Below are positions 28,094-36,407 of a stretch of DNA of 64,000 nt, in pieces. Within the stretch, counting starts at the first letter, position 1; each line of letters starts with the position of its first letter. The notes beneath the pieces were generated by a model, which was given only the letters and a program-made list of their open reading frames with translations, did not search any database and had not been told where the DNA came from. The stretch spans positions 114,541 through 178,540 of the forward strand of contig JAIQFB010000008.1 of NCBI GenBank assembly GCA_020073485.1, read 5' to 3'. Made by a program: the position numbers and the translations under genes. This stretch comes from Terriglobia bacterium (GTDB lineage Bacteria > Acidobacteriota > Terriglobia > Acidiferrales > UBA7541).

Positions 28094-29274
28094 GAAGGTC
28101 CCTCTTCCGCGGGTTTCCGCTGAGTTTCCAGGCGATGCAAGTATCCGTGAAGTCCGCGCACCAGGTCCAGTGCCTCGCCATTTTCCAGATGGATGTCCCG
28201 CATGGCGCGCTCGGCGTCCGAGAGTGTATGGAATAAAGCGCCGGAGGGCCAGCCCAGGCGTTCCTCCGCCGCCTGGCACAACGCCGGCAGCTTTGCGTTC
28301 ACGGGCGTGCCGAGGCGGCGAGCGAGCGACAATCGCAAGCGCTGATAAGCGATCTCCACCGCCGCGGGAGCGGCTTGCGCGGATTGATACAGGCTGCCCA
28401 AGGTATCCACGAACTCCAGGGGCGAAAGACGCGATTCGGCGGCGACCGATCTCACAGGCCCCGAGCGGCGGGAAAACGTGAAGAGCACGAAAGCAAAAAC
28501 GATGGCGAGTTGCCAGCCGGCCCACGGCAGCGGCGTGGCCGCAAAATAAGAACCAAGCGATCGCCTCATGCCGTGAAAATATTCGTCCCACAGGATGCGC
28601 GAACCGGGAGGCCCGACCGAGTTCAGCAATAGCGCGAGATTTCCCTTTTCGCGAATGGATCCGTTGGAAGCGGGCGATGAGATCGCCCACCAGATTACTT
28701 CCCCCTTGCCGAACCGGTACCAGACTACCCCGGGTTTGCCCTGGCGGTCGTAGATGGCGAGTTGCCCTGGCGCCAGCGTTTTCCATTCGTCCGGGGCGAC
28801 CATGGTGACTTCCGGCGCATTGCGACTCAGCGGAGATGGCAGAACCGCCGAAAATGGTTTGGGTGTCAGGTCGGAGTCCGGGATGGGAATGGAAGTGGAA
28901 AGCGGCGCGAAATTTGCACCGGCGGCTCCCATCACCAGCAGGCGCCCTCCATTGGAAACGAACCGGGAAACCGCGACGCGCTCCGCGGCGGAGCCTCGTT
29001 CGGTGGGCTCGGCGAAAATCAACGTGGTGCCTGTAGCGTCCTCCGGGAGTTCGTTGGGCGGAGATTCCCAACGTTCCACGCGGTAGCCGGATTGCTCGAG
29101 CAGCATATACGCTGCCTTCGCGCCAAGCCAGTCGGCCGAATAGGTCGAGGGTATTCCGACGCCCTGCTGCGCGGGCGCGGGGCGCAAGAAATATGTCAGC
29201 GCGAGCAGCGCGAACATGACGGCCACGGCCCCGATTACGAGTTGGCGATCGCGTGCGTCGATGAGCGCAGGCAC
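28084..29274 (-). CDS. DUF4350-domain membrane protein
   Basis: This 396-residue protein begins at a GTG with a GGAGG ribosome site 7 bases upstream. It has an N-terminal helix (LVIGAVAVMFALLALTYFL) and an exported Rossmann-like DUF4350 part with NGGRLLVMGA. A second helix near residue 265 precedes a cytoplasmic tail of about 120 residues. It overlaps the DUF4129 gene by 40 bases and the MoxR gene by 10, so translation is coupled. Its role is unknown beyond being a constant member of this cluster. Confidence 0.85.
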   Translation of the reverse strand: MPALIDARDRQLVIGAVAVMFALLALTYFLRPAPAQQGVGIPSTYSADWLGAKAAYMLLEQSGYRVERWESPPNELPEDATGTTLIFAEPTERGSAAERVAVSRFVSNGGRLLVMGAAGANFAPLSTSIPIPDSDLTPKPFSAVLPSPLSRNAPEVTMVAPDEWKTLAPGQLAIYDRQGKPGVVWYRFGKGEVIWWAISSPASNGSIREKGNLALLLNSVGPPGSRILWDEYFHGMRRSLGSYFAATPLPWAGWQLAIVFAFVLFTFSRRSGPVRSVAAESRLSPLEFVDTLGSLYQSAQAAPAAVEIAYQRLRLSLARRLGTPVNAKLPALCQAAEERLGWPSGALFHTLSDAERAMRDIHLENGEALDLVRGLHGYLHRLETQRKPAEEGPSWK

Positions 29275-30251
29275 TCGAGAGCCTCCAATTGTTTCCTGGC
29301 GTCGTCCCAATCCTCGGCGGTCGCCAATCGAAGACCGTACCAGATGAGTTCGAACCGTCGCGTCAACTGCGCGAGCGGAGCGTAAGCGGCGTGGCCGCGC
29401 TGCACCAGGCGCAGCGATTCGCGGGGCGTGCGCGAGCGATCCTCGGGTAGCAGGCGGCTTTCCTCCAGCTGCGCCACCGCCGTCCAATACGCCGCGTGAA
29501 TGGCCGCGCGATAATCGCCGCGCTCGGCCGCCGCGCGCGCTTGCTTGGCCCAATAGCGCCAGTCCTTCCCGGCGGGGACCGCTCGGCTCAAATCCACTTC
29601 CGCGCGCCTGGCTGCGTTGATCACCGAGCGCACCGCCCAGAACGAAAGGAGCAGACCCAGGAGCGTAACCAGCGTCCAGGCGAGGGCGTTGCCGACCGGC
29701 GCCGAAATCCCCATGCGGCCGAACAGGCGGTCGAGCTGGCGCGAAATCCAGGCGTGCGCTCGGGCCATTTGCTTGTCCCACCAGGAAGGCTCGTGCGAGC
29801 CTTGAAATTCGCGGTCGCGCAAAATGCGGTCGACCTGGGCGCGGGAATGGTCCAGGTCCGCGCGGGCCGCGGGCGACGCCAGGGCTTCAGCCGCCTCGCG
29901 CAGAGCGTCCAGACGCTGCCGGGCCGTGCGCAACAAGTCCGCGTTTTCTTGCGGCGCTTTTTCCTGTGCCAATACCGCGATGCCCAGCCAATCGGTTTTC
30001 ACCCTCAGCGATTGGCCCTCGGTGAGCACCGCCCATTCGCCGGGAAGCGACGCCCGGAAGGCTGGGAGTGCCGGCTGATTTTCACCGTTGAGAAGCGCCG
30101 AGGCGGCGCGGAGCTGCGCGATATATTCCCGCACGCTGACTTCTTTGGAATTGTCCGGCAAATCGTCCGGCCGGCTCCAGAGGCCGGAAGGAAATATCCC
30201 GGCGATCAGCAGCAGCGAAACGAGCCGGAGAATATGCGCGATGGATTTCAA
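29235..30251 (-). CDS. DUF4129-domain membrane protein
   Basis: This 338-residue protein has a signal-like N-terminal helix, a helical periplasmic region (about 30-185), a membrane helix (LAWTLVTLLGLLLSFWAV, about 190-210) and a C-terminal cytoplasmic DUF4129 domain with AAIHAAYWTAVAQLEE and RTPRESLRL. DUF4129 is found in exported transglutaminase and MoxR clusters. It is 13 bases after the preceding membrane-protein gene and overlaps the next by 40. Confidence 0.85.
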   Translation of the reverse strand: MKSIAHILRLVSLLLIAGIFPSGLWSRPDDLPDNSKEVSVREYIAQLRAASALLNGENQPALPAFRASLPGEWAVLTEGQSLRVKTDWLGIAVLAQEKAPQENADLLRTARQRLDALREAAEALASPAARADLDHSRAQVDRILRDREFQGSHEPSWWDKQMARAHAWISRQLDRLFGRMGISAPVGNALAWTLVTLLGLLLSFWAVRSVINAARRAEVDLSRAVPAGKDWRYWAKQARAAAERGDYRAAIHAAYWTAVAQLEESRLLPEDRSRTPRESLRLVQRGHAAYAPLAQLTRRFELIWYGLRLATAEDWDDARKQLEALECLRSSTHAIANS

Positions 30252-30264
30252 CGAACCAGTGGCC

Positions 30265-31230
30265 TCAGGCCGGAGAACCCGTTGGTGGCGCGGGCGCCGG
30301 TGTGTCCAGCGAAGTCATCATGAATTGCAGATCGAACGCTTCCTTACGTATGCGCGTGTCGTAATAACACAGCACCAGCGCGATCAGCAGCACCGGCCCG
30401 GTAATCGCGCCGCCAATCGCGCCGCTCATCCCCAGCGCATAGGGCAGCCACTCGGGTGCCTGTCCGGTGCGCGCCGAGAACAAGAGCGCCATAAGAAAGG
30501 GGCCCTCGAACACGATTGCTCCCACGTAGGCAATCATCGAGCAAAGAAAAACGGCCACCAGCATTTGCCAGCGGCGTCCGCGTGTAAGTAGCACGCTGCG
30601 CCGTAAGGAGGAGAGAACTCCCAGGCGTTCCAGCAGCAGCGCCGGAATGGACACCGCGTACCGGAGCGACCACAGCAGCCACGATCCCATCCAAATAATT
30701 TCCGCGAGTACGATGAGCAGTCCGATGATTATCGCGAAGACCGGCCGCGGCTGGCCAGATCGGCCGATCACGGACAATATCCCCGCCAAGATTCCAAATA
30801 CAATCCCCATGCCAATGCCCATTAGAATGAGCATGCCATAGGCGCGGACGATTGCAACGAAGACGACTCCGAGAATGCGCCAAAAAAATCCTCGAACTTT
30901 TCCGTAGGCGCCACGCACCGTAATTTTGTGTCCCAGGTACGATTCCGAAACTGCATAGGTCGTGGCGCCGACCGCCACCGAGTACACAGCCCCGAACAGG
31001 CAAATAAAAACCAGCACAAACAGCATCATGCTTGCCGCAAACTGCGGCGATGGAGTTCTACCGAACATGATGGAACTCCACGACGAAAAAAATAGGACCA
31101 TGAATGGTATGGAAAACGCCGACGGAATGGCCATGATCCCCACAAAGAGCCAGAAATGCTGCCGGTACAGGCGGAACGTGCGGTCCAGCAACTCTCCGAG
31201 GGACAGCGGGCGGAGTTCGGTGGCGTCCAT
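30265..31230 (-). CDS. Multi-pass membrane protein of the glycerophosphodiester-phosphodiesterase membrane-domain type
   Basis: This 321-residue protein has about six membrane helices and begins with the amphipathic LSLGELLDRTFRLYRQHF, typical of uncharacterised proteins resembling the membrane domain of glycerophosphodiester phosphodiesterases. No catalytic domain is present. It is the first gene of the leftward MoxR/DUF58 operon (13-base gap), suggesting a membrane scaffold role in that module. That role is inference. Confidence 0.75.
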   Translation of the reverse strand: MDATELRPLSLGELLDRTFRLYRQHFWLFVGIMAIPSAFSIPFMVLFFSSWSSIMFGRTPSPQFAASMMLFVLVFICLFGAVYSVAVGATTYAVSESYLGHKITVRGAYGKVRGFFWRILGVVFVAIVRAYGMLILMGIGMGIVFGILAGILSVIGRSGQPRPVFAIIIGLLIVLAEIIWMGSWLLWSLRYAVSIPALLLERLGVLSSLRRSVLLTRGRRWQMLVAVFLCSMIAYVGAIVFEGPFLMALLFSARTGQAPEWLPYALGMSGAIGGAITGPVLLIALVLCYYDTRIRKEAFDLQFMMTSLDTPAPAPPTGSPA

Positions 31231-31371
31231 GCGTTCCTCCTGTCAAAAACTGCCCGTATATAACCATGTGATAACGGGAAAGGCAAGGTTTCCAGACAGG
31301 GGACGCCAAGGTCTTTGTTTGTAATCTTCCGTAAGAAGTAAAGCAAGCGCGCTTCGAGAATGGCCAAGAGC

Positions 31372-32484
31372 TTAATTCTTAATTTGGGTGATCAGGGGCG
31401 GATCGGAGGGCTGCAGGACTACGTTGAAGCGGAGGCGGCCGAGGAGGGCGCCGCCGGGCGTCTCCACGTTCACTCGCCAGGCGCCCGCGGTGATCGCGGT
31501 ACTTACCGAGTAGGTGCGGTAACCGCGGCCGCGCCCGCCGCGCACGGGAAGCTCAATGCGGCTCATGGTGGTCCAGCCGCGCTTTGGTTCGTAGAACTGC
31601 CATTCATGGACGATTTTCGTATTGAGCGCCGTGGGCGAGAAAACCGCGCTGTAGGCGTAGACGGGCGCGCCGGGCCTGCCGTGAAATGTTTCCCTGAGGC
31701 GAAAGAAACGGAGCGGGCCGGGATCTTCGGATTGCACGGCGTAATTGCCTTCGGCATTCCGCGCGATGGCGTGATGCACACTGGCGTCCTGGAGCGATAA
31801 CGGGAGAGGGGGAATGAGATTCAGGAAGTAAAGCAGATTGATGGTGATGAAAATGGCGCCGATGCAGCTGTTGAGCGTTCGTCTTCTGCTGGCAGCGAGC
31901 TGTTCGTCGTCGGCTGACCGCAGGAAGTGGAGAAAAACATACAACAGCGCGAGGCTGACAGCTCCGCTAAGCAGGAAGATAAATGCCCCGATAGCGTGCA
32001 GCACGACCGGCAGAATGAAAATCGTGAAGCAATACAGGCACAGGTAGAAGAGACTGATCTGGAAGTAAAGGCGCGTGTAATGCTGCTTCAGTCTTTCGTT
32101 GGCCAGAAAGGCCGCGCCGAGGATCAGAAAGAACGGCCAGCTCACCCGCAGGCTTCCGCTGCGGAAGTAGAAAACCAGGAGCGTGCTGAGCAGTCCGCCG
32201 AAAAAGAATTGCAGCGTGTTGATGAACCAAAAATGAGCCTTGGACGGATCCTTGGAATCCGCGCCGCGATTCTCCGTGCGGTTGATGACGAGGATGCAGA
32301 CGGCTACGACAGCGAGGTGCGCGACGATCCAGAAATTTTCCCAAAACGCATCAACGCGCTTCAGCGTCAAGGCGTCAAACGCAAATCCGCCAAGCAGCGA
32401 GGCCGAGGAGATAGGCCTCTCGAAGCGCGTGTAGGCGGTCCTCAAGTGGACGCGGAGAGAATTGCCGATCATTTCGTGAGGCAT
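31372..32484 (-). CDS. Membrane protein with C-terminal DUF2914 domain
   Basis: This protein of about 370 residues has seven or so membrane helices followed by a C-terminal soluble domain (from about 245) matching DUF2914: VYAYSAVFSP, IVHEWQFYE, GAWRVNVETPGGALLGRLRF. The start is uncertain. The ATG at 32484 is used, ATGs at 32472 and 32538 are also open, and none has a clear ribosome site. It marks the left edge of normal chromosomal composition; to its right GC drops. Confidence 0.8.
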   Translation of the reverse strand: MPHEMIGNSLRVHLRTAYTRFERPISSASLLGGFAFDALTLKRVDAFWENFWIVAHLAVVAVCILVINRTENRGADSKDPSKAHFWFINTLQFFFGGLLSTLLVFYFRSGSLRVSWPFFLILGAAFLANERLKQHYTRLYFQISLFYLCLYCFTIFILPVVLHAIGAFIFLLSGAVSLALLYVFLHFLRSADDEQLAASRRRTLNSCIGAIFITINLLYFLNLIPPLPLSLQDASVHHAIARNAEGNYAVQSEDPGPLRFFRLRETFHGRPGAPVYAYSAVFSPTALNTKIVHEWQFYEPKRGWTTMSRIELPVRGGRGRGYRTYSVSTAITAGAWRVNVETPGGALLGRLRFNVVLQPSDPPLITQIKN

Positions 32485-32631
32485 GGGCCAAGTGAGAATA
32501 GCACGGGGCCGGAAGAGGCGTGGGCGGGTGGGCCACATTTCGCAAGCTTGCTTTGACTCTACTGCATCGGACGTATAATGCCGTTCTCTTACGTCAACTG
32601 TGAGTTACGCTTCTGGGTTTGCGGGCGCCCT

Positions 32632-32818
32632 GTCCTTGACGTTTTTCAAGGGCGAGGTTCTTGGAGTTTTCATTTCTTGCGGCTGATTGGCCCCTATGGA
32701 TCGCATCAAAAGCCCCACCCTTGCAGAAACCGCAAGAATGCAGCACCCACCGCTGCAAGATCAGTCAAAGCACTGGCCACCCGAGCTTCAAAGCCTTGCA
32801 ACCTCCAGGTCACCCGCC
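32632..32818. repeat. Degenerate inverted-repeat unit, copy 1
   Basis: CCTTGACGTTTTTCAAGGGCGAGG (32638-32660 region) is followed by an inverted, diverged arm (AAGCCCCACCCTTGCAGAAACCGCAAG), then CACCCGAGCTTCAAAGCCTTGCAACCTCCAGGTCACCCGCCA to 32818. The same order occurs at 33560-33725. The 372-base gap 32485-32856 contains only this; no gene is evident. Copies are too diverged to name the element. Confidence 0.5.
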
Positions 32819-32856
32819 ATAATTTAGGTTGTTCCTATTTGATTTGTGGAACTTTG

Positions 32857-33369
32857 CTAGTGCAAGTACTGATGGTTCTTATTCGAGTACGATCCACTGG
32901 GGTTTGGAACGCTGATCGTCAAATTGTTCTCGGGTGGCGGGGGTATGTTTATGTTATGCAAAACCGCTCGGATATGTTCCCCAGTGTCCAAACTCATTTC
33001 CCCCGGCCATGCCTGCTTGAGAATTGTGTTGTGGACGTGGGTTCGCCAAGCATGCGCGATAACAATCGTGGCAAAAGTGAATGCACCTCCTTCTGCCGAT
33101 ATTGTTGCCATTGAGCGACCACGGTGCCCAAAGGACCCGGCTTCGTAGCAGGTCGGACATCGGGCAAATAGATTGGCAGTCGAGCCGAGATCAGCAGTGG
33201 CGGATGCGACGTCGGTCCAGGATACAGTGGCGAATGCAGGATCACGAAACATATCGTGCACTGTTCCTTTAATGTCGTGTGCGACGATCTTGAAAGGATT
33301 GTGGGGACCAGCTCGTACTGGCGCTACCGCAATTAGGACCGCCGCGATGACCGTGACATGCACTTTCAT
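32857..33369 (-). CDS. Hypothetical exported protein
   Basis: This 170-residue frame starts with a good signal peptide (MKVHVTVIAAVLIAVAPVRAG). The rest has no recognisable domain; a CPTC pair and a proline run (NIPPPPEN) are visible. Codon use and GC are lower than in the flanking chromosome. It lies between two copies of the degenerate inverted repeat and may be cargo of an older insertion. No ribosome site is obvious. Confidence 0.55.
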   Translation of the reverse strand: MKVHVTVIAAVLIAVAPVRAGPHNPFKIVAHDIKGTVHDMFRDPAFATVSWTDVASATADLGSTANLFARCPTCYEAGSFGHRGRSMATISAEGGAFTFATIVIAHAWRTHVHNTILKQAWPGEMSLDTGEHIRAVLHNINIPPPPENNLTISVPNPSGSYSNKNHQYLH

Positions 33370-33795
33370 CTAACACAACTAACTGCCGCTATCTGTGTAT
33401 CCCGGCATTCCGAGTTCTCTGACAAAAAGTCTACATGCGCTTGCTGACCGATTGCGGTGATCCCATGCACAAGGTCAAGTGACTGTGATCACTAATAATG
33501 ACAGTACTATTACTATCCGGAAGGGTGGCCCGGGCATTGCATGATTTTGGATTGTCGAGTGCCCCAGTTTTCGGTTTTTGAGGGCCGGAGCTTTTGACTT
33601 GATAGTCGTAGACGGGATCAACGGATGGGATCAATGCGGACCAAGATCAGGAACCCCGCCCTTGAAAACCGTCAAGGAGGGGACACCCGAGATTCAAACC
33701 CTTGCGAGCTCCGGGCTACCCGCCCAAGCCAAACTGCAACGCACTCAAAATTCAAAGCTGAATCTTTGGTCAATAAGTTGTAAAGTACCGTGCAA
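33370..33795. repeat. Intergenic region with degenerate inverted-repeat unit, copy 2 (33560-33725)
   Basis: TCGGTTTTTGAGGGCCGGAGC near 33565 is inverted relative to ACCCCGCCCTTGAAAACCG at 33652-33670; the latter also forms its own hairpin with TCAAGG. The segment CACCCGAGATTCAAACCCTTGCGAGCTCC matches copy 1 closely. No gene is seen. The 3' half superficially resembles part of a serine tRNA but cannot be folded as one. Confidence 0.5.
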
Positions 33796-34779
33796 ATGAA
33801 TTGTCCACTGTGTAATAGCCCAAGTGAGGAAAGGAAGAAGTACTGCGCCGATTGCGGGACGCCATTAGACCCACAAACCACCTACCTAAAATCGTTCGTC
33901 ACATCCCAAGTAGACCAAGCGACCAATGAAAAATTTAAAGACCGCAGATTTGTTGACATTGAAACTACTGAGGCAGTCGTCGAGCGCATTCAACGTTGGG
34001 CAAAATTGTTTGGTTTTTTTGTCGGCATTCCTTTCGGCCTTTTCTTACTCTGGTTAGCGATTGCCGGATTCCAAAATTATAGGGATTTCAGCAAACTGGT
34101 CGCCAGCATTGAAGAGCAAGTAAAACCCAAAATTGAACAGGCCAAGTCAGACGCGGAGCAGGCTCAGAAGACTGCTAGGGAAGCAAAGGTCGAAGCAGAG
34201 GATTCAAAAAAAATCATTGAAGCGGCTTCAGCAGAGGCAAACAAGCAACTCGGCGCCGCGGGTCAAATAGCAGCGAACGTGAAAGCATTGTCGGAAAGAG
34301 TTTCTGGGCAGAGTCAGAGAGTTGGTGCGCGAGTGGCTGAGCTGGACCAAAAGATTGATGCCGCGATCAAAGACATGGCAGAACAGCAAAGGAAACTTGC
34401 GAGCACAGATGAGCTTGTGAAGACGCTATTCTCAAAAGGAACGACAGAATATTTTTCGACCACTGCGAGTGCGCCCAACGTGATTATAGAACCACTTGGG
34501 AAGGGCGCGACTGTATTCATGCTGCTCAAGTCCGCACCGATCTATCAAACGATTGAGGTCAAATGGCGGGTTTTCTCACAGCCGCACAGTTCCTACGCGG
34601 TTGTGAACAATGTTTTGATATTCGGTTGGGGAGACCCTGCTGAAAACCTGAAGCAGTATCCGCTTGAAGTTACTTATGTCCCCGACACCACTTCAAAGAT
34701 TGCGCCTTTTAAAACTCTTTCGGTCAAAGACAATGCAGTTTTTGCCGATGGAACGAAGTTGATGGACCTTCCGCGTTAG
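33796..34779 (+). CDS. Zinc-ribbon membrane protein with coiled coil
   Basis: This 327-residue protein has an N-terminal zinc ribbon (CPLCNSPSEERKKYCADCG). One or two membrane helices follow near 80-100 (LFGFFVGIPFGLFLLWLAIA), then an alanine-rich coiled coil (about 110-215, with repeated EQAK/EAK heptads) and a C-terminal beta domain. The layout suggests a cytoplasmic ribbon and an external stalk. ATG at 33796 is preferred to the GTG two codons earlier. Low GC suggests acquired DNA, but it lies outside the 28-bp repeats of the element. Function unknown. Confidence 0.7.
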   Translation: MNCPLCNSPSEERKKYCADCGTPLDPQTTYLKSFVTSQVDQATNEKFKDRRFVDIETTEAVVERIQRWAKLFGFFVGIPFGLFLLWLAIAGFQNYRDFSKLVASIEEQVKPKIEQAKSDAEQAQKTAREAKVEAEDSKKIIEAASAEANKQLGAAGQIAANVKALSERVSGQSQRVGARVAELDQKIDAAIKDMAEQQRKLASTDELVKTLFSKGTTEYFSTTASAPNVIIEPLGKGATVFMLLKSAPIYQTIEVKWRVFSQPHSSYAVVNNVLIFGWGDPAENLKQYPLEVTYVPDTTSKIAPFKTLSVKDNAVFADGTKLMDLPR

Positions 34780-34800
34780 GAGTAACACGTATGGCGGCAC

Positions 34801-34836
34801 AAAAAATAGCCCGTCACCTCACACAAGGCGACGGGC
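34801..34836 (-). terminator. Leftward terminator, probably the original rnpB terminator
   Basis: Read leftward, GCCCGTC (34830-34836) pairs with GACGGGC (34809-34815), with further CC/GG pairs inside, and is followed by TATTTTTTG. No leftward gene precedes it locally. Removing the element 34948-43776 would place it about 85 bases after the rnpB 3' end, so it is most simply the ancestral rnpB terminator. Confidence 0.7.
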
Positions 34837-34919
34837 CGAATCCAAAAAGTGTGAGGTAATTGTGTGAGGTAAGCCGACTTTTCAACCTCATGCCTTCCAA
34901 TATCCACATTATAAAATAC

Positions 34920-34947
34920 TTATGGCGGGCAAGCCTGTAAGCCGGAT
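34920..34947. repeat. attL: 28-bp copy of the rnpB 3' end
   Basis: Identical to 43749-43776 and flanked by different sequence on both sides (C versus T before, GCAC versus TCTG after). It contains the 3' strand of helix P1 of RNase P RNA (GGCTTGCCCGCC on the minus strand), detached from any rnpB gene here. Confidence 0.93.
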
Positions 34948-35038
34948 GCACTTGCCCAGCATTGATAACACGTAAGTTGTTGATTCCACACAACGCGAAA
35001 CTGTCAATCAAGTCAGTTTTGGCACCAAAGTCAGGATG

Positions 35039-35067
35039 TCCGTCACAATTCCCGTCACAGTTTTCCG
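35039..35067 (+). promoter_or_regulatory. Putative left integrase arm sites
   Basis: CCGTCACAA (35040-35048) and CCGTCACAG (35052-35060) are direct repeats 12 bases apart, followed by TTTTCCG. The same tandem pair and trailing TTTCCG occur at 43688-43715 near the other end and in the same orientation. An inverted relative (TCGTGACAG) follows at about 35079. Confidence 0.6.
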
Positions 35068-35102
35068 TGGCTGACTTTCGTGACAGGGCCAGTGCTACAA
35101 AC

Positions 35103-35972
35103 TCACTTCACCCCGATAGCGTTACACGCATCTTTCACTGCGTTCTTTAGGAGTGATGTTCCCCCAGTATAGAGCAAACCCGCACTACGGCTGTACACAG
35201 CCACGCGGAATGTTGGGTCATTCGGCGACCCGGTGAGCGCGTCTACAAAACCAATCTCATCTATGGTCACAGCATAGTCGGCTGTGTCCTGCACGTCAGT
35301 AATCACAAAGTTAGGGCAGCGTTTGTGGAAGTCGTTAGCAAAATAAGCGGGCTGCGTGGCAGCAGTCACCTGATTTGCCGTGAAGCCACCTGATACCAGC
35401 CAAGCTTTTCGGCGAGTGAGGAAGACGCGCAACGCGGCCTTTGGTGGCGTTCCAGCATCGCTATCAGAGATTGCGGGTGGGTCTGTATTATCAACGGCTG
35501 GCGTTTCCTCAACAATGGCAGCGCGTGCGGGCCTTAATGTGTCTCGACTCCATTCCTTGAGAGGTTTCAATCTAACTTTTTGCTTGTTGAACTCACTTTC
35601 CGAGGTGTTGGCAAGTGTAGCGTGCTTTTTCAAACCGGGTTGTATTCCTTCATGCACGTAAACCGATTGTCCTGCAAGCACGTCTATTTCGAGCGTTGGA
35701 CGTTGGAGCGATTCCGCCATGCATGTATGCGGACCTGAGGGTGCAGTAAGTTGGAAATAAGTTCCACTTTCAATGCGGGCAATTTCGACGCCATCGCAAA
35801 ACATCATCGGTTTGAAGTAATTAGTGGAGGCGTGCGGCTCTCGATAAAAAACAATCGTGCCGGTTTGACCTTGAGCGTTCGATGATGCGGCGCAAGCAAG
35901 AAGTAGAACAGCGGTGATGACGTTGCTGACGGCTGTGCAACTGATTCTATTCACTTGTTTTCCGTACCTCAC
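35103..35972 (-). CDS. Exported protein with DUF2846-like domain
   Basis: This 289-residue protein starts at GTG within a GTGA overlap with the upstream gene. It has a signal peptide (VLLLACAASSNAQ). Residues 35-130 resemble DUF2846 (GTIVFYREPHASTNYFKPMMFCDGVEIARI...YFQLTAPSGPHTC...VYVHEGIQPG). A second region of about 110 residues (ALRVFLTRRKAWLVSG...YAVTIDEIG) forms an alpha/beta domain of unknown type. Probably periplasmic. No function is known. Confidence 0.7.
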   Translation of the reverse strand: MRYGKQVNRISCTAVSNVITAVLLLACAASSNAQGQTGTIVFYREPHASTNYFKPMMFCDGVEIARIESGTYFQLTAPSGPHTCMAESLQRPTLEIDVLAGQSVYVHEGIQPGLKKHATLANTSESEFNKQKVRLKPLKEWSRDTLRPARAAIVEETPAVDNTDPPAISDSDAGTPPKAALRVFLTRRKAWLVSGGFTANQVTAATQPAYFANDFHKRCPNFVITDVQDTADYAVTIDEIGFVDALTGSPNDPTFRVAVYSRSAGLLYTGGTSLLKNAVKDACNAIGVK

Positions 35973-36322
35973 TGCTGTTTTGGTTTCATATGCACGGTTT
36001 CCGTCTGGGTTTTCGGGTCAATGTGGGTATAGTCGGCCTGACCACCTTGACCAAGATAAATTGGTTCCACGTCAGCGGGAATGATCCACCGCCGACCTTG
36101 AAAAAGAATTCCATCGTACAGAACAGTAGCTCGCTGGAACTTCGCTTCACAGGTTTCCTTTGCTTGCGTCAGCGATTGCATCTGCCCCTGCAACATAGCA
36201 ATTCGACCATTCAGTGCTAGCGAAGCATTGTTCTTCTGTGATTCGTAATTTGCAGCCGCAACACGAAAACCGACCATAAATCCAAGCACTACCCCAAGGA
36301 CTAGCAAACCCCATTTAGCCAT
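35969..36322 (-). CDS. Small membrane-anchored protein
   Basis: This 117-residue protein has one N-terminal membrane helix (GLLVLGVVLGFMVGFRVAA), a short coiled coil (about 30-65) and a soluble C-terminus. Its stop overlaps the next gene's GTG start, so the two exported products are probably partners. No known domain. Confidence 0.65.
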   Translation of the reverse strand: MAKWGLLVLGVVLGFMVGFRVAAANYESQKNNASLALNGRIAMLQGQMQSLTQAKETCEAKFQRATVLYDGILFQGRRWIIPADVEPIYLGQGGQADYTHIDPKTQTETVHMKPKQQ

Positions 36323-36381
36323 TATTCTTAGCCTCCATTTAACGGGCAGCGTATCAACATGGCTCGTTGTAAGAAAGACTA

Positions 36382-36407
36382 ATCAATGAATGTGTTTACA
36401 CATTGAT
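36382..36407. promoter_or_regulatory. Inverted repeat between divergent cargo genes
   Basis: ATCAATG (36382-36388) and CATTGAT (36401-36407) are perfect inverted arms, with TGTGT and ACACA nested inside. The palindrome lies in the 67-base divergent spacer and covers the ATG at 36390, so it may be an operator. Confidence 0.4.

Noticed and set aside
32811..32824. Possible third att copy (TTATGGCGGG, inverted)
   Set aside because: Only 10 bases match and the orientation is inverted, so it cannot be a recombination partner of the 28-bp repeats.
33650..33725. Serine-tRNA-like 3' half (CTTGAAAACC followed by ATTCAAACCC)
   Set aside because: No acceptor or D arm, and the T stem has mismatches; it matches the diverged repeat at 32705-32818 instead.
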